Origin: Diadema setosum
Taxonomy: Eukaryota; Echinodermata; Echinoidea; Diadematoida; Diadematidae
Direction: 5' to 3'
Assembly (NCBI RefSeq): GCF_964275005.1
Contig: NC_092704.1
Coordinates: 4,477,548-4,541,547, forward strand
DNA length: 64,000 bases
The notes beneath the pieces are model-generated. The model saw only the letters and a list, made by a program, of their open reading frames with translations, was not told where the DNA came from and made no database searches. The translations under genes were made by a program, and so were the position numbers. This document shows positions 1 through 10,372 of this stretch, piece after piece; the stretch's first letter is position 1, and every line of letters begins with the position of its first letter.

Positions 1-112
1 CTTGACCTTTGACCCCTGACTATTGACCCATGACCCCTAAATTCCCTAGATAATCCCTGCCAGTCAGTACATGCGTATGTACCAAGTTCCATGAAGATAC
101 ATTGAACCATTT

Positions 113-1423
113 GCGAGACTAGAAATGTCGCTTTGGCGACTGGTATGCCTCCGCCATAATGCATGATTTTCCCAATAGGTCTAGATAGTACATGTGGACA
201 ATGTGTGATTACATTTTCACAAAATTGGCAAAATATTGAAATGACAAGTTTGTCACAAATGTGTTGAATGTTCACCTTCCTTGACCTAGGTTTAATTGGA
301 TGAATAGGAGAGCATGTATCTAGGGATTTAAGGACTTTAACTCGACTTTGACCTATTCATACATTTAGGCATTGAGTAATTTTCAAGGTACAGGTGTGGA
401 GAAAAAGTGCAATTTCTGAATTGAATAGTAAATTGTTACCATTTTCATCTGGCCCTTGACCCTAAAATTCATAAGATAATCACTTTCAGGTAGATCATGC
501 AAAATATGTACTAAGTTTCAAGATAACTTGAGCCACTTCCGAGATATGGAGGAAAAAGTTCGTTCAGCACTTTCACTTGATCTTTGACCTTTTGACCTTT
601 GAGGCAAAAAAAGAAGAAAAAAAAAAACTTTCCAGAGAATTTCTATTAGGTTACACATGTATGCATACAATGTACACCAAGTGTTAAAAAAAAAATAACC
701 CTGCTGGCATTGCATGATAGGAGGGAAATAGTAACATTTTGAAGTGTTGCACTTGACCTTTGACCCCTGACCTTTGACCCCACGAACCCTACATTCTCTA
801 GATAATCACTTCCAGTCAGTATATGTATATACTATGTTCCATGAAGATACCTTGAACAATTTTCCAAGGTATGGAGAAAAAAAAAAGTTTTAATATTTTT
901 ACTTGACCTTTTGACCTTTGACCTCATGACCCAAACTTTCACCAGAGAATCTTAATTGGGTAATACATGTATACACTAAGTTTCAAGAAAATATCTTCAG
1001 GCATTCAATAGATATGGTGGAAATAGTGAAATTTTATGTATTTGACCCTGACCTTTTGACCTTTGACCTTTGACCTCATGACCCAAACTTTCACCAGAGA
1101 ATCTTAATGGGGTAATACATGTATACACTAAGTTTCAAGAAAATATCTTCAGGCATTCAATATATATGGTGGAAATAGTGAAATTTTATGTATTTGACCT
1201 TGACCTTTTGACCTTTGACCTTGAGCATGTGCACCCAAAAGTTGATAGGCACAACTTCACCCCCTAATACACATACATGCCAAGTTTCATTAGGATACCT
1301 CAATGGGTTTTGATAGTTACCTTGTCCACAAAATTCATTACGGACGGACGGAAGGACGGACGGACGGACGGACGGACAACCCGAAAACATAATGCCTCCG
1401 GCACCACTTCGTGGCGGAGGCAT
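113..1423 (+). mobile_element. Inner HINE-like element, family A
   Basis: The 5' end reads TAGAAAT followed by a small hairpin (GTCGC/GCGAC, loop TTTG) and then TATGCCTCCGCC at about 143-158. The 3' end is the perfect inverted complement GGCGGAGGCATA at 1412-1423. The related inverted copy at 26.69-26.83 kb runs straight across the insertion point (CATTTGTGAG joined directly to AAAAGTGATATT), so it looks like the unoccupied state and places the ends to within a few bases. No target duplication is visible, as expected for rolling-circle elements. Confidence 0.65.
1393..1422 (+). other. Terminal compound hairpin, family A
   Basis: The outer stem TGCCTCCG pairs with CGGAGGCA (8 bp). A one-sided GCA bulge leads to the inner stem CCAC/GTGG around loop TTC. 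The structure lies at the 3' end of the inner element, directly after the (GGAC)n run and a short spacer. Confidence 0.75.
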
Positions 1424-2080
1424 AAAAAGTGATATTGCAACATTTTCACCTAACCTTTGACCTTTTGACCTTTGACCTTATGACATGAAACTCTCTCTGG
1501 AGAATCTCTACGCAGTAGTACATGTCCACACCAAGTTTCAAGAAAATACCTTTGGGCATTGCATAGATATGGAGGAAATTGCAACATTTGTAGCATTTGA
1601 CCTTGACTGTTTGACCTTTGACCTCTTGCCAATGTCACTAAAATCTACTCAACTAATTGTCCTATCATACATCATCCTTGGACCAAGTTTGGTGAAAGCT
1701 GCTTCATCCAGTTTTGAGTTATCACGTAAAAAGATAAATTTTAGGATTTGACCTTGATCTTTGACCTTTGACCTCTGTCCGATTTCACTGAAAAAAACTA
1801 ATCAAGTAATTGTCCCATTATACATCATCCTCCAACAAAGTTTGGTGAAATTTGCTCTATCCAGTCTTGAGTTATCGCGTAAACGGATACAATATAAATT
1901 TCATGATTTGACCTTGACATTTTACCTTTAGCCGATTTCACCCAAAATCTAATCAAATAATTGCCCCATCATACTTCATACTTGGACCAAGTTTGGTAAA
2001 ATTCCAGTAAATATTACTCAAGTTATCGCATAAACGAAAGCGGACGGACGGACGGACGGACGGACAACCCAAAAACATAA

Positions 2081-2110
2081 TGCCTCCGGCACCACTTCGT
2101 GGCGGAGGCA
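2081..2110 (+). other. Terminal compound hairpin, second family A copy
   Basis: Same 30-nt structure as at 1393-1422, again preceded by a (GGAC)n tract (2041-2065) and ACAACCCAAAAACATAA. It marks the 3' end of the outer element. Confidence 0.75.
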
Positions 2111-2306
2111 TAAAAAGTACTCTGTGAACACACAGCCATCAATAATACATTTATGATGGACCAAACAATCCTCAACTTTGATTACCATACTAAATACACT
2201 TGCACATGCACAAGCATGCAATACAAGTGACATATGAATTTATATTGCCAATGAGAGAGGAAGACAAAAGTCCAGAAAATTGAGAGAAAAACAGAGTGAC
2301 CTCTTT

Positions 2307-2861
2307 GACCCCGATTACAGTGCGGGGCTGGGCCGAGCCGCGGCCGAGCCCAGCCTCAATTGCGAGGCCGAGCCCCGCAATTTTGTCCGTTTACACTGCC
2401 GGGCTTGGCCGCGCTTTTGATTCAAATGTTTCAATATTTTGTCGTAGTGGTGCTCTGCTTGTAAACAAATGCAATTTGGTATAGTCTGGTTTTCAGACTC
2501 TTTGCCAACTTGATTCCGTGGCAACGAAGTCGCCGTTCAGGCAAAGGCCTTTGCCGAAGGAAAAATTGTTTGCAGGACAAAACCACCTTAAACTATACTA
2601 GTTTTTGACGTTGAGGTGGTTAATATCCTGAATAGCGAAATAGTACAGGCACAGGGTTTGGAAGCCAGACTAAAATTGGCCGCGCATTTGGCCCAGTTTG
2701 CGTTTACACTGAGAAAAGGCCGGGCTCGGCCGCGGCCAAACCACCTCCAGAGCGTGGCCAAATGCGAGGCCAATTTTGGCCTCGCATTTGGCCTTTTGTG
2801 CGTTTACACTGAAATGAAGGTGGGCTCGGCCGCAGCGGAGCCTCGCACTGTAAACGGGGTC
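2307..2861. mobile_element. GC-rich MITE with GACCCCG(T/A)TTACAGTGCG termini
   Basis: The left terminus GACCCCGATTACAGTGCG is mirrored at the right by CGCACTGTAAACGGGGTC. The interior is rich in GGCCGAGCC-type blocks and repeats CGTTTACACTG several times. A shorter relative lies at 16563-16662 in the opposite orientation and shares both the terminus and the internal CTCTGCTTGTAAACAAA segment. No coding capacity was seen. Confidence 0.65.
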
Positions 2862-2897
2862 TAGGAGAGTTTCCTCTCTTCTAACTTGACGATTTAC

Positions 2898-3111
2898 CTT
2901 GCATTTCTTCTGATGGTGATGTTGCTGGCGACAAAAAACTTGGCACCAGTTCCGCAGTTGACACTTCTGCCGACACAAGGTCAAAATCATCTTCTCCAAT
3001 ATTTTCTCCATTTCCTTCTGTGTCACCTTTCCTGCCTTCATTTTCTCCTCCATCACCTTCTCCTTGCTCTCCTTCCTCAAAGTGTTCCTGTTTAATCCAT
3101 GAGACATCCAT
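2898..3111 (-). CDS. Candidate first coding exon of an acidic nuclear-type protein (partial)
   Basis: The minus-strand open stretch begins with an ATG in strong Kozak context (ACC ATG G) and has an in-frame TAG 12 bases upstream, so this looks like a true start. A splice acceptor (CTTGCAG) lies just 5', at 3141, and a donor (CAAG|GTAAAT) follows at 2897, leaving 71 codons plus one base. The product is very acidic and Gly/Glu-rich, with Trp-Ile-Lys-Gln-Glu near the N terminus (a sumoylation-type motif) and a Ser/Pro-rich end. No continuation exon is visible before the window edge, which is filled with repeats; the gene may continue outside or be a fragment. I do not recognise the family. Codon-like composition and the splice signals are the only support. 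Confidence 0.4.
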
Positions 3112-3178
3112 GGTGTTGGGCTAAAGTTCTCGCACAGTTCCTGCAAGATTTTCCATATAAAGTACATGTAGGTGTAAA

Positions 3179-3199
3179 AGAGAGAGAGAGAGAGAGAGT
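3179..3199. repeat. (AG)n microsatellite
   Basis: Uninterrupted AG dinucleotides just 5' (minus-strand sense) of the candidate exon at 2898-3140. Confidence 0.9.
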
Positions 3200-3231
3200 A
3201 GTAACAATTCTAACAAACATACACTGTACTC

Positions 3232-3400
3232 TTAAAGGTGAAATCCAGTCTAAATATAAGTTAGTCTGATAAGAAAGAGTAAAATATTACAAGTTCAATG
3301 GTGTAATTTTGATCGAAATCGGATGAAAAATAATGAAGTTATAAGTTATTCATAGTTACTCAATATAGTTATTCATGCCACATAAAAGGCCATCGGCTCC
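3232..3400. mobile_element. Half copy of a TTAA-type palindromic MITE
   Basis: It begins TTAAAGGTGAAATCC and contains the GATCGAAATCGGATGAAAAA...GAAGTTATAAGTT segment typical of the palindromic TTAA families elsewhere in this window. The opposite arm is not recognisable, so it is probably a truncated or decayed copy. Confidence 0.4.
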
Positions 3401-3709
3401 AATTTACAAAAATGTCATGCCGCGAATACCGTAAATCATGTTTTACAGTCGTTTGCTGTAAAACTTTGCAATTTCCAGTATGTAAGTCACACGCAATTAT
3501 ACCTGAAGCTCAAATCCTTGTACAAACTAATAACTATTCTGAAGTTATTCAACAAGGAATAACATGTTTCAGACTTCAATGACAGAAAATGGAATTTTTG
3601 TCCTTTTTTTTTTGTACACGATCAATAGAAAATTACGAGGGTATGACATGGTTAGCTCACTCATTTTCATTTTATATCCACTGTACAAGAACTGTCTTTT
3701 TTTTTTCAT

Positions 3710-3935
3710 CCTGTATAAGCTGTATAAGCTGTTATTTTTGCAAGGGTTTTATTTTCGCAAATTTCACAAATTACATTGTACACTCAGATCGCGAATTTCA
3801 CATGCGAAAATATTGCATTGTGCTAAAAGGTAATACTGCCTTAAAAATTCCTTTGGCGTCAATTCACAAAAATGTCTCTGACCTCTTCATTCACGAAAAT
3901 TTGTGTAAGCAAAAATAACAGCTTATAACAGTACC
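3710..3935. mobile_element. Small MITE rich in CGCGAAA/TTTCGC blocks
   Basis: The left end CTGTATAAGCTGTTATTTTTGC is mirrored by GCAAAAATAACAGCTTATAACAG at the right end. The interior repeats CGCAAATTTCAC-like blocks. It is related in style to copies at about 39560-39735 and 62277-62472. Confidence 0.5.
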
Positions 3936-5900
3936 GGTACTATTATACAGAATATGCGTTTTTAACAGACTTCAGTGACAATCATACAATGTGTGTGAGA
4001 TATCTAATTTAAATAAAACTGGATTGCACTCATTTAATGCATTGATTGGCAAATTAAAGGTCAATGTACAGTAGCATCACGGTCATAGGTCACAGAAAAG
4101 TGGAGTATTTTCTTACATTAAGGGCCTACAAGTGAGATTCATGATTAATCATTGATTGATTCTTATATCAAAATTTGTTCAGTGTCGACATTGTTTTGTG
4201 TTTTTCGCTTCCAGAATGCAGGAGAACTCTTGTGGCTCTATGCTCGATAATACATGTAACACGCATTTCAGCTAGCTGCTGAAGGTTGCAATACTGCAGG
4301 CCTCAAATTTTATCAAATTTGGGTGAAGGTAACTTTTCAGTGAAGAGGTATAATTCCAGTAATATCAGCCTCATCAGAATGTACACAACAAAGCAGAATT
4401 CAGAACGTACACAACAAGCGTTATGAACATTTAGTACAAATTTGTAGCACATATTCACAACTCATTTCCACGCAAACACTTCACATTTTGCACTGTAATG
4501 CAGCACTACACTTCTTCCCTTTTTTTTCCCTCATTCTTCCCTCTCTCTCTTTATTGCCACTCGGTGAGTGGTGACTTAATCATATTCTTACATGTAGTAT
4601 GTCATATTTGTTTAGATAATTATTTCTGAGGCCATTTTCCTCGTCAAGCATTTGCTTATGGTCTCCTGTATTTCTGATATCCAGAGTTGCTTAATTTGTC
4701 TTTTGAACAATGGACACAAAGGATCCTACAGATATGTTTGCATAAAATATTACTTATATGCATAAAATAAATGGCCTGCTTGTTTTCACTTTGCATTGTT
4801 AGAAAAATGTTGGCCATCTGAATTAATAATTTATCTGTTTTAACTGTCAGATTCAAATCATATTGTGCTCAATTAGTTTGTTCAATTGACTTTATATTTC
4901 ATTTACACGTATAATGAAAAATTCCGAAATCAAATCAAAGCAGTGCAACGGTGCAACGGGTCTCTAGCAGTGCAACGGGTCTCTAGCTAGCTGGGGCTGC
5001 AGGGCAAGGTGCAAAGAACAATGGGGCTACAGCAGCCTAATGCCTGAAGCCGCACAGTCTCAAAACTGAGGTACAATGTATATTGTATGTTTAACTGTTC
5101 ATCATTATTACATACATAAATTGTCACTATATAAAGCTTCAGTTCTATGAAGGTTTATGATAAAGAAAATGACAACAGCGATACAGTGTGTAGTTCAGTT
5201 CTGTTTCAACGAGAGTACAAAATGATTGTAGTCTAGCATACTCGACTGGAATGAACAGTATGAAGACTGAACAGGTCCAATAACAATTTCACCCTTAGAT
5301 TATCTTTAATCATTATGCCAATATTATGACATGAATAATTTAAATTCAAAGTTATATGCTTAATTCCATTCATACAATTGTATTTTCATCTTCACTACAT
5401 ATAAGCATTCCCTATCTGTTTCAGGCCAATATTTCATTAAAAAAAAAAACAGATATTGAACACAAAATGTGTGAAATCTAGTAGTTTGTCGGTAATTGCC
5501 ACACACTTTTGTTCATAATGAGAACCATAAAGCTAACTTGACGAAAAAAAAAAATCGCATCATCTCAAAACTGAATAAATTCTCTAATCACTCGTGGAGA
5601 CCTTTTTTGGATACAAGAGCATGCTGTGTGAAGAAATGTGGTGGTAACATGTACAAGTACAGTAACAGGTATGTCTGGAGAAAAATAATTGTGACATACA
5701 GATGTACATGTAAGAGGGCATCCTACTTAGAATATGAGGGCGCCCTCACTCAGATTATTACATAATATGTAAGTTTAAACCCTAAGCTTTCAAATGATCT
5801 AGGACTATGACATGACACATTAATAATATAATCAGAACTGGCCATCAACAATCCTGTTTCTGAAGGCCTATGTGACAGAGATGGGTACATAATTGTACAA
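3936..5900. other. Intergenic, nothing assigned
   Basis: AT-rich sequence with no ORF having coding character. The only structure noted is a short local duplication of GTGCAACGGGTCTCTAGC near 4940-4990. Confidence 0.5.
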
Positions 5901-5914
5901 CAGTTGAGTAAACT

Positions 5915-6420
5915 TTTAGCATTTTAACCTGACCTTTGATCCCATGACCCTAAAATTCACTGTCAGGCAGTATAGGCCTACAATACATACAAACATGTAA
6001 GTTTCATAGTGATGCATTGAGGCCACTTTCGAGATTAAGAAGTGAAATATTAGCATTTTCACTTGACCTTTGACCTATTGGCCAAAAACTTTCCGTAAGA
6101 ATCTCTTGTGGGTAAATGTGTAAACCCTAATTAAGTTTCAAGAAAATACATTCAGGCATTGCATATTATGAGGGAAATACCTGTAATAACATTTTGAGGA
6201 GTTGACCTTGACCTTTGGTGCTTGACCTTTTACCTCATGACCCCTAAATTCCCACGAGAATCACTGTCAGGCAGTAATATGCACATATATGCATGTACCA
6301 CAGAGTGTAAGTTCCATGAAGATTTGAAGAACTATTTCTGAGATATGAAGAAAGCGAGATTTTAGCATTTTCACTTGACTTTTGCCCTCAGACATACGGC
6401 CTAAAACTTAAAAGAACAGA
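5915..6420 (+). mobile_element. Decayed fragment of the AGGTCA/TGACCT tandem element
   Basis: It contains the same unit elements as 1-2115 (TTGACCTTTGACC, AAGTTTCAAGAAAATAC, CAGGCATTGCATA) in the same order but diverged. The terminal hairpin and GGAC run are missing. Confidence 0.6.
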
Positions 6421-7399
6421 AAATAAGTTAAATAACATTGAAAGAGAAATAAAGGAAAGTTAGAAGGAAAGAGAGAAGAGTCTAAAAATAGGAAGGGAAG
6501 AGAAAGCACAAAAAGTATGCACAAACACTGTACACAAACACAAACACACACACACACATACATCATAACAGACACTATATTCATGCTGATATATCTAAAA
6601 CAACACTAATGCAGAAAGACTATGTGCATCCAGGCAAGGTACTAGCTGATGGAAAGAGCTAGAGAAAAAAAAAATCATAAGGATAAAATTACCATAATAT
6701 AGAAAACTTGCGCGTGTCACAAGATTTGTTGAGATCACTACAGTCAGATCCAACCATCAGCTAGTCGCATGGAATGCAAATGTGTATAAATTTACCACCA
6801 TACATTCTTGGCTTAATCTTGCCATTAATTTTGATGGAAAAATTTGTCATATGACTATTTACAATTTAAAAAAGAGAGCAAGCCCAGCTGAGACGGGAAA
6901 GGACAACTCAAACTTCTAGCTCTACATCTCTAGGGTCTATTTATACCTACTAACCTAGTCTGGAAAGCAAGCAAAATGGTAATTAACTCTAGGCCTACCC
7001 AACACTTGTGTTGCACAAGTTTTAATTATAGGGATTTAGGCCTATACGAGTATCAACGTTACACACCTGTGGGCTGTAGCTGTAGCTGTACTGCACGCAC
7101 ATGCACCCATTCAGAGTATGGACTGCGACTGTGTATTTAAACGTTTAATAGAGCCTTTAGAGATTCTAACCGCTAGTCTGTGGTGGTCGGCGAAGCCCAC
7201 CCAGCCTGGCGCAATGAACATGAACAACTGGACTTTTTATTCATGCATATCACTATATTTATATAATTAATACACGACAGCTAGTATCATTGTTAACATT
7301 TTTTGATATTATATACTTCATCCTAAACTGCTACAGTCTGTGAAAGGGTTCAAGTAGGCCACGGAAGGTGTAAAAGCAGGACCTAGATTGTGATCTTTC
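6421..7399. other. Intergenic, nothing assigned
   Basis: Apart from a short CA tract near 6540-6560, no gene, repeat family or structured element could be supported. Confidence 0.5.
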
Positions 7400-8750
7400 A
7401 ACACCGCGCCAGTTTTCACATGGCTCCTAGGACAGACATGCACGACTTCGACTCGCTTTGTATTTTGCGTGGTCTCTCACGTCACCTCACTGCACACTGC
7501 ACGCTGTAGCATACTCGTAGTGTATAGGCACAGTACAGACGTTCGAGTCCCGAGTGCGCGGACAGAACACATAAGTGCGTACGCCGTACGTGTAGTACGT
7601 TACAAATGCAATGCCAAAATGCACGGCTAACTTTACATTTATACTGCTTTTTTTCATGCCTTAGATGCACTTTAATACTTACCAAATTCCCGTGTTGTAG
7701 TACACAAAAGCTATAACCCGACAACAGATGGTAAACTCGAAGTCATGCGCTTGGACTTGGTCGGTTTTAGGGACCGTTTTACCAACCAATAATCAACATT
7801 CCGCGCGTTGGCCGTAATTGCACTACAGCACAGGCCCAGTAAAGCGCCAGTCCACCACGCACGTACAGAAGCACATTACGTACAATACGTTCACAATACA
7901 CGGCGCAGTGCACTGTCCACTGACGACTAGAAGAACTAGACAACGTACGAGATATGGATTGGATTTCGTCTCGAAATGTATGTCAGGCAAACATAAACTG
8001 CTACAGTTCTACATTACACGATGTCTAGTTTGGTGTAACTGGCTTGCTAGGAAAGTCAAATCTTCATGTGTCCAGAGCTGACCATTTTTGCGGTCGACGA
8101 CAGAATGCAGAAGGCCCCGACAAAGACTGCCAACGCGCGGATAATATCGCAACATGTATTGTATGTATTGTCCATGAGGTATTGCCACGGCGTACTGCCT
8201 GCATACTTCACGTACGTAACAGCGCTAGCCTCGTTACGCACGTACACAAGCAATACGGGAGCTTAGATAGAGAGAACAACGCGCAGTATCGTCGTCTACT
8301 CACATGCACTAACTGTATTAAATGGATAATGGCGCGGAGTTGTACCATGGTCTACAACACAGACACGTAGCGGGTCGCACACACATAGTATAGCGTACGA
8401 TACGATGGAGTGCGCGCGCACCAGTGCAGTGCGTGCATGCTATGGTAAATTAAACGAATAAGATTCGGCAAGAAGGCAAGGGTCTACGGTCGACGCCAGG
8501 ATCATCAGAGTTGAGCTAGCATGCCATTGGTTGAGAGGGAGTGGGCCGCGCCGTCAATACGCAGATCCGAGAGAAAGGCCGCCGCCCGTCCACGTACTGT
8601 CCAGTCGAGTCGAAGATACAGTAACCAGAGGCTAGAAAACGTTAGCCTGCAAAACTACGGCCATTTAAACAATGCGCCCACCCGGGTACCCGTACCCACG
8701 CACATCTACGTTCATAATTTAATATGCACACCTTTACGATTGGTGCAGGA
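7400..8750. promoter_or_regulatory. CpG-rich block, possible promoter
   Basis: CpG density (many ACGT, GCGC, CGTACG) is far above the surrounding AT-rich DNA. On the minus strand a consensus donor GGTAAGT occurs at 7683/7682, which could end a noncoding first exon of the gene whose coding exon is proposed at 2898-3111. No TATA box or coding ORF was recognised. The promoter role and the link to that gene are inferred. Confidence 0.35.
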
Positions 8751-8756
8751 TACTTA

Positions 8757-9155
8757 GCGGGCCGTCATGATTTACCTATATTATGCATGAAGTATTATGG
8801 CCGGTGATGCGATTATTAAATTGGGAAGGTTAATTACCTAACAGTGTTTTTTTTTTAATCATTATTATCACTTCTTTCTTTTTTTGCAAACAATAACGAA
8901 GACTTTTATCAGTGACAATTCATAATTTGCACCTGCTCTCGTAAAATGCGCCAGTCGTTTCATGACACTGGGGGCAGCGCTACGACAGCGGGCCGTCATC
9001 GATTTACCTATATTATGCATGAAGTATTATGGCCGGTGATGCGATTATTAAATTGGGAAGGTTAATTACCTAACAGTGTTTTTTTTTTTTTAATCATTAT
9101 TATCACTTCTTCTTTTTTCTGCAAACAATAACGAAGACTTTTATCAGTGACAATT
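8757..9155 (+). repeat. Direct duplication of ~165 bp with ~65-bp spacer
   Basis: The segment starting GCGGGCCGTCAT at 8757 and ending CAGTGACAATTCA near 8922 recurs from 8989 to about 9156 with only a few differences, mainly in homopolymer lengths and one inserted base. The intervening sequence is unique. Confidence 0.85.
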
Positions 9156-10368
9156 CAGACTAAAACTAAAATAATTTCGATCTGATTGTATCCACAAGAC
9201 ATTTCTGAAGCGCCCTCCCCATATTATTCAGTAGTCTATACATCTAGCTTCTGAACCCACTGGGTCTATTTTTCAGTGTAGGGCCTACGCGACAAGCCGT
9301 AAGAGAGCGTGACACCTGAGGATTGCGATACGACGAGAGATACACACACGCGATAGGCCTACATTTTGCGCCCACTCATTAGCATTACACATAATCATGT
9401 CACGCTAGGGAAAAACGGACGGAAGAAAGACTTATATTTGGTAATGTGTAGGTATAGAACGTTGCGTGGTGAAATAATCGCGCCCCGTTAGTAATGGTAT
9501 AAAAAAAACAAGTACCACTTATATTGATGGAACACTTTCCCTTCATGCTCTAACACTACTTTCGGCGAACTTTTTTTTTTTTATTTTCCTTTTCGCAATT
9601 ACCTAACTGAAATCGTGTTATTACGGCGTGATTTCACATATTTCTAATGCATAATTATCTTGGCCTATATTTTAGAGAAAATTGGACAGTTCTGCAGGAT
9701 ACCCTGTATTTCCTACTCTCTATTCGCCCCAAAGACTCTTCTCTTCTTCTTCTCTTTTTTTTTTTTTTTTTTTTTTTTGGGGGGGGGGGTTACAGTGACA
9801 TTATTATGACGCTCCTCCCCCTCCCGCGATCCCTGAATTGTGCATTTAAAATAATAATGATAATGATAATAATAATAATGAGTGATAACAGGCCTACATT
9901 ATAATGTCATAGCTGAGCATAGGCGCCTATATTCCCGATGTCAAGTAGAACCCCAGACATGACAATGATATACCAACCTTGCGCTCACATGTAGTAGTAA
10001 TTGTCCCTTGCCTAAAGTATAAGAATATCTACCGCAATTATCCTGCATGTCAAGATGATGAAAAATAAGTGTGACCTACTGAGTGAACTAATGCAATAAT
10101 GAACTCAGCAATGTCAGTGACCTTTTGACCATAAAAGATAGAACACGTTGAGGGCAGCACCACGAAAATCAACAGGAGTACTTCATTGATCATCTCTTCA
10201 GGAGTATACAGTCGCTTTGAAGTCACTGCGCCGCCATCTTAATCAAACAGCTCGACATCACGTACGTGATCACGTGATCTATACAATAACTTAGTAGTAC
10301 AATGTGGGTGTGTCTTGGCACCTGGTACACTTGTATGAAAGAACCCGATGCGGCGGCTGAATTTTGTT
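9156..10368. other. Intergenic; T/G homopolymer at 9756-9788
   Basis: No gene is supported. A run of about 22 T is followed immediately by about 11 G, and a short (AAT)n tract lies near 9850-9880. Confidence 0.5.
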
Positions 10369-10372
10369 TGTA

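Larger units (their letters stand above)
1..2115 (+). mobile_element. Nested AGGTCA-rich, hairpin-terminated tandem elements (non-autonomous Helentron/HINE-like)
   Basis: Tandem units of about 150 bp carry TTTGACCTTTGACC-type cores plus a conserved segment containing AAGTTTCAAGAAAATA; two adjacent units near 921 and 1073 are almost identical (period 152). The array ends twice in the same way: a (GGAC)n run, then ACAACCC(A/G)AAAACATAA, then a 30-nt compound hairpin (1393-1422 and 2081-2110). The inner copy spans about 113-1423 and sits inside the outer one. Known for the family: non-autonomous Helentrons (DINE-1, pearl/CvE) combine subterminal inverted repeats, central tandem repeats, a microsatellite and a 3' stem-loop. 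The assignment here is by architecture only; no Rep/helicase ORF is present. The left edge is cut by the window. Confidence 0.7.

Noticed and set aside
1320..1380. GGAC repeats as a CRISPR-like or satellite array
   Set aside because: Simple tetranucleotide tract without spacers, part of the mobile element end.
1393..1422. Terminal hairpin as a self-cleaving ribozyme
   Set aside because: No hammerhead core (CTGATGA with GAAA) was found; the position fits a transposon end better.
2670..3167. 165-codon minus-strand ORF overlapping the candidate exon
   Set aside because: Its frame runs through the GC-rich MITE and a different frame of the acidic exon; the Kozak-started frame is the better candidate.
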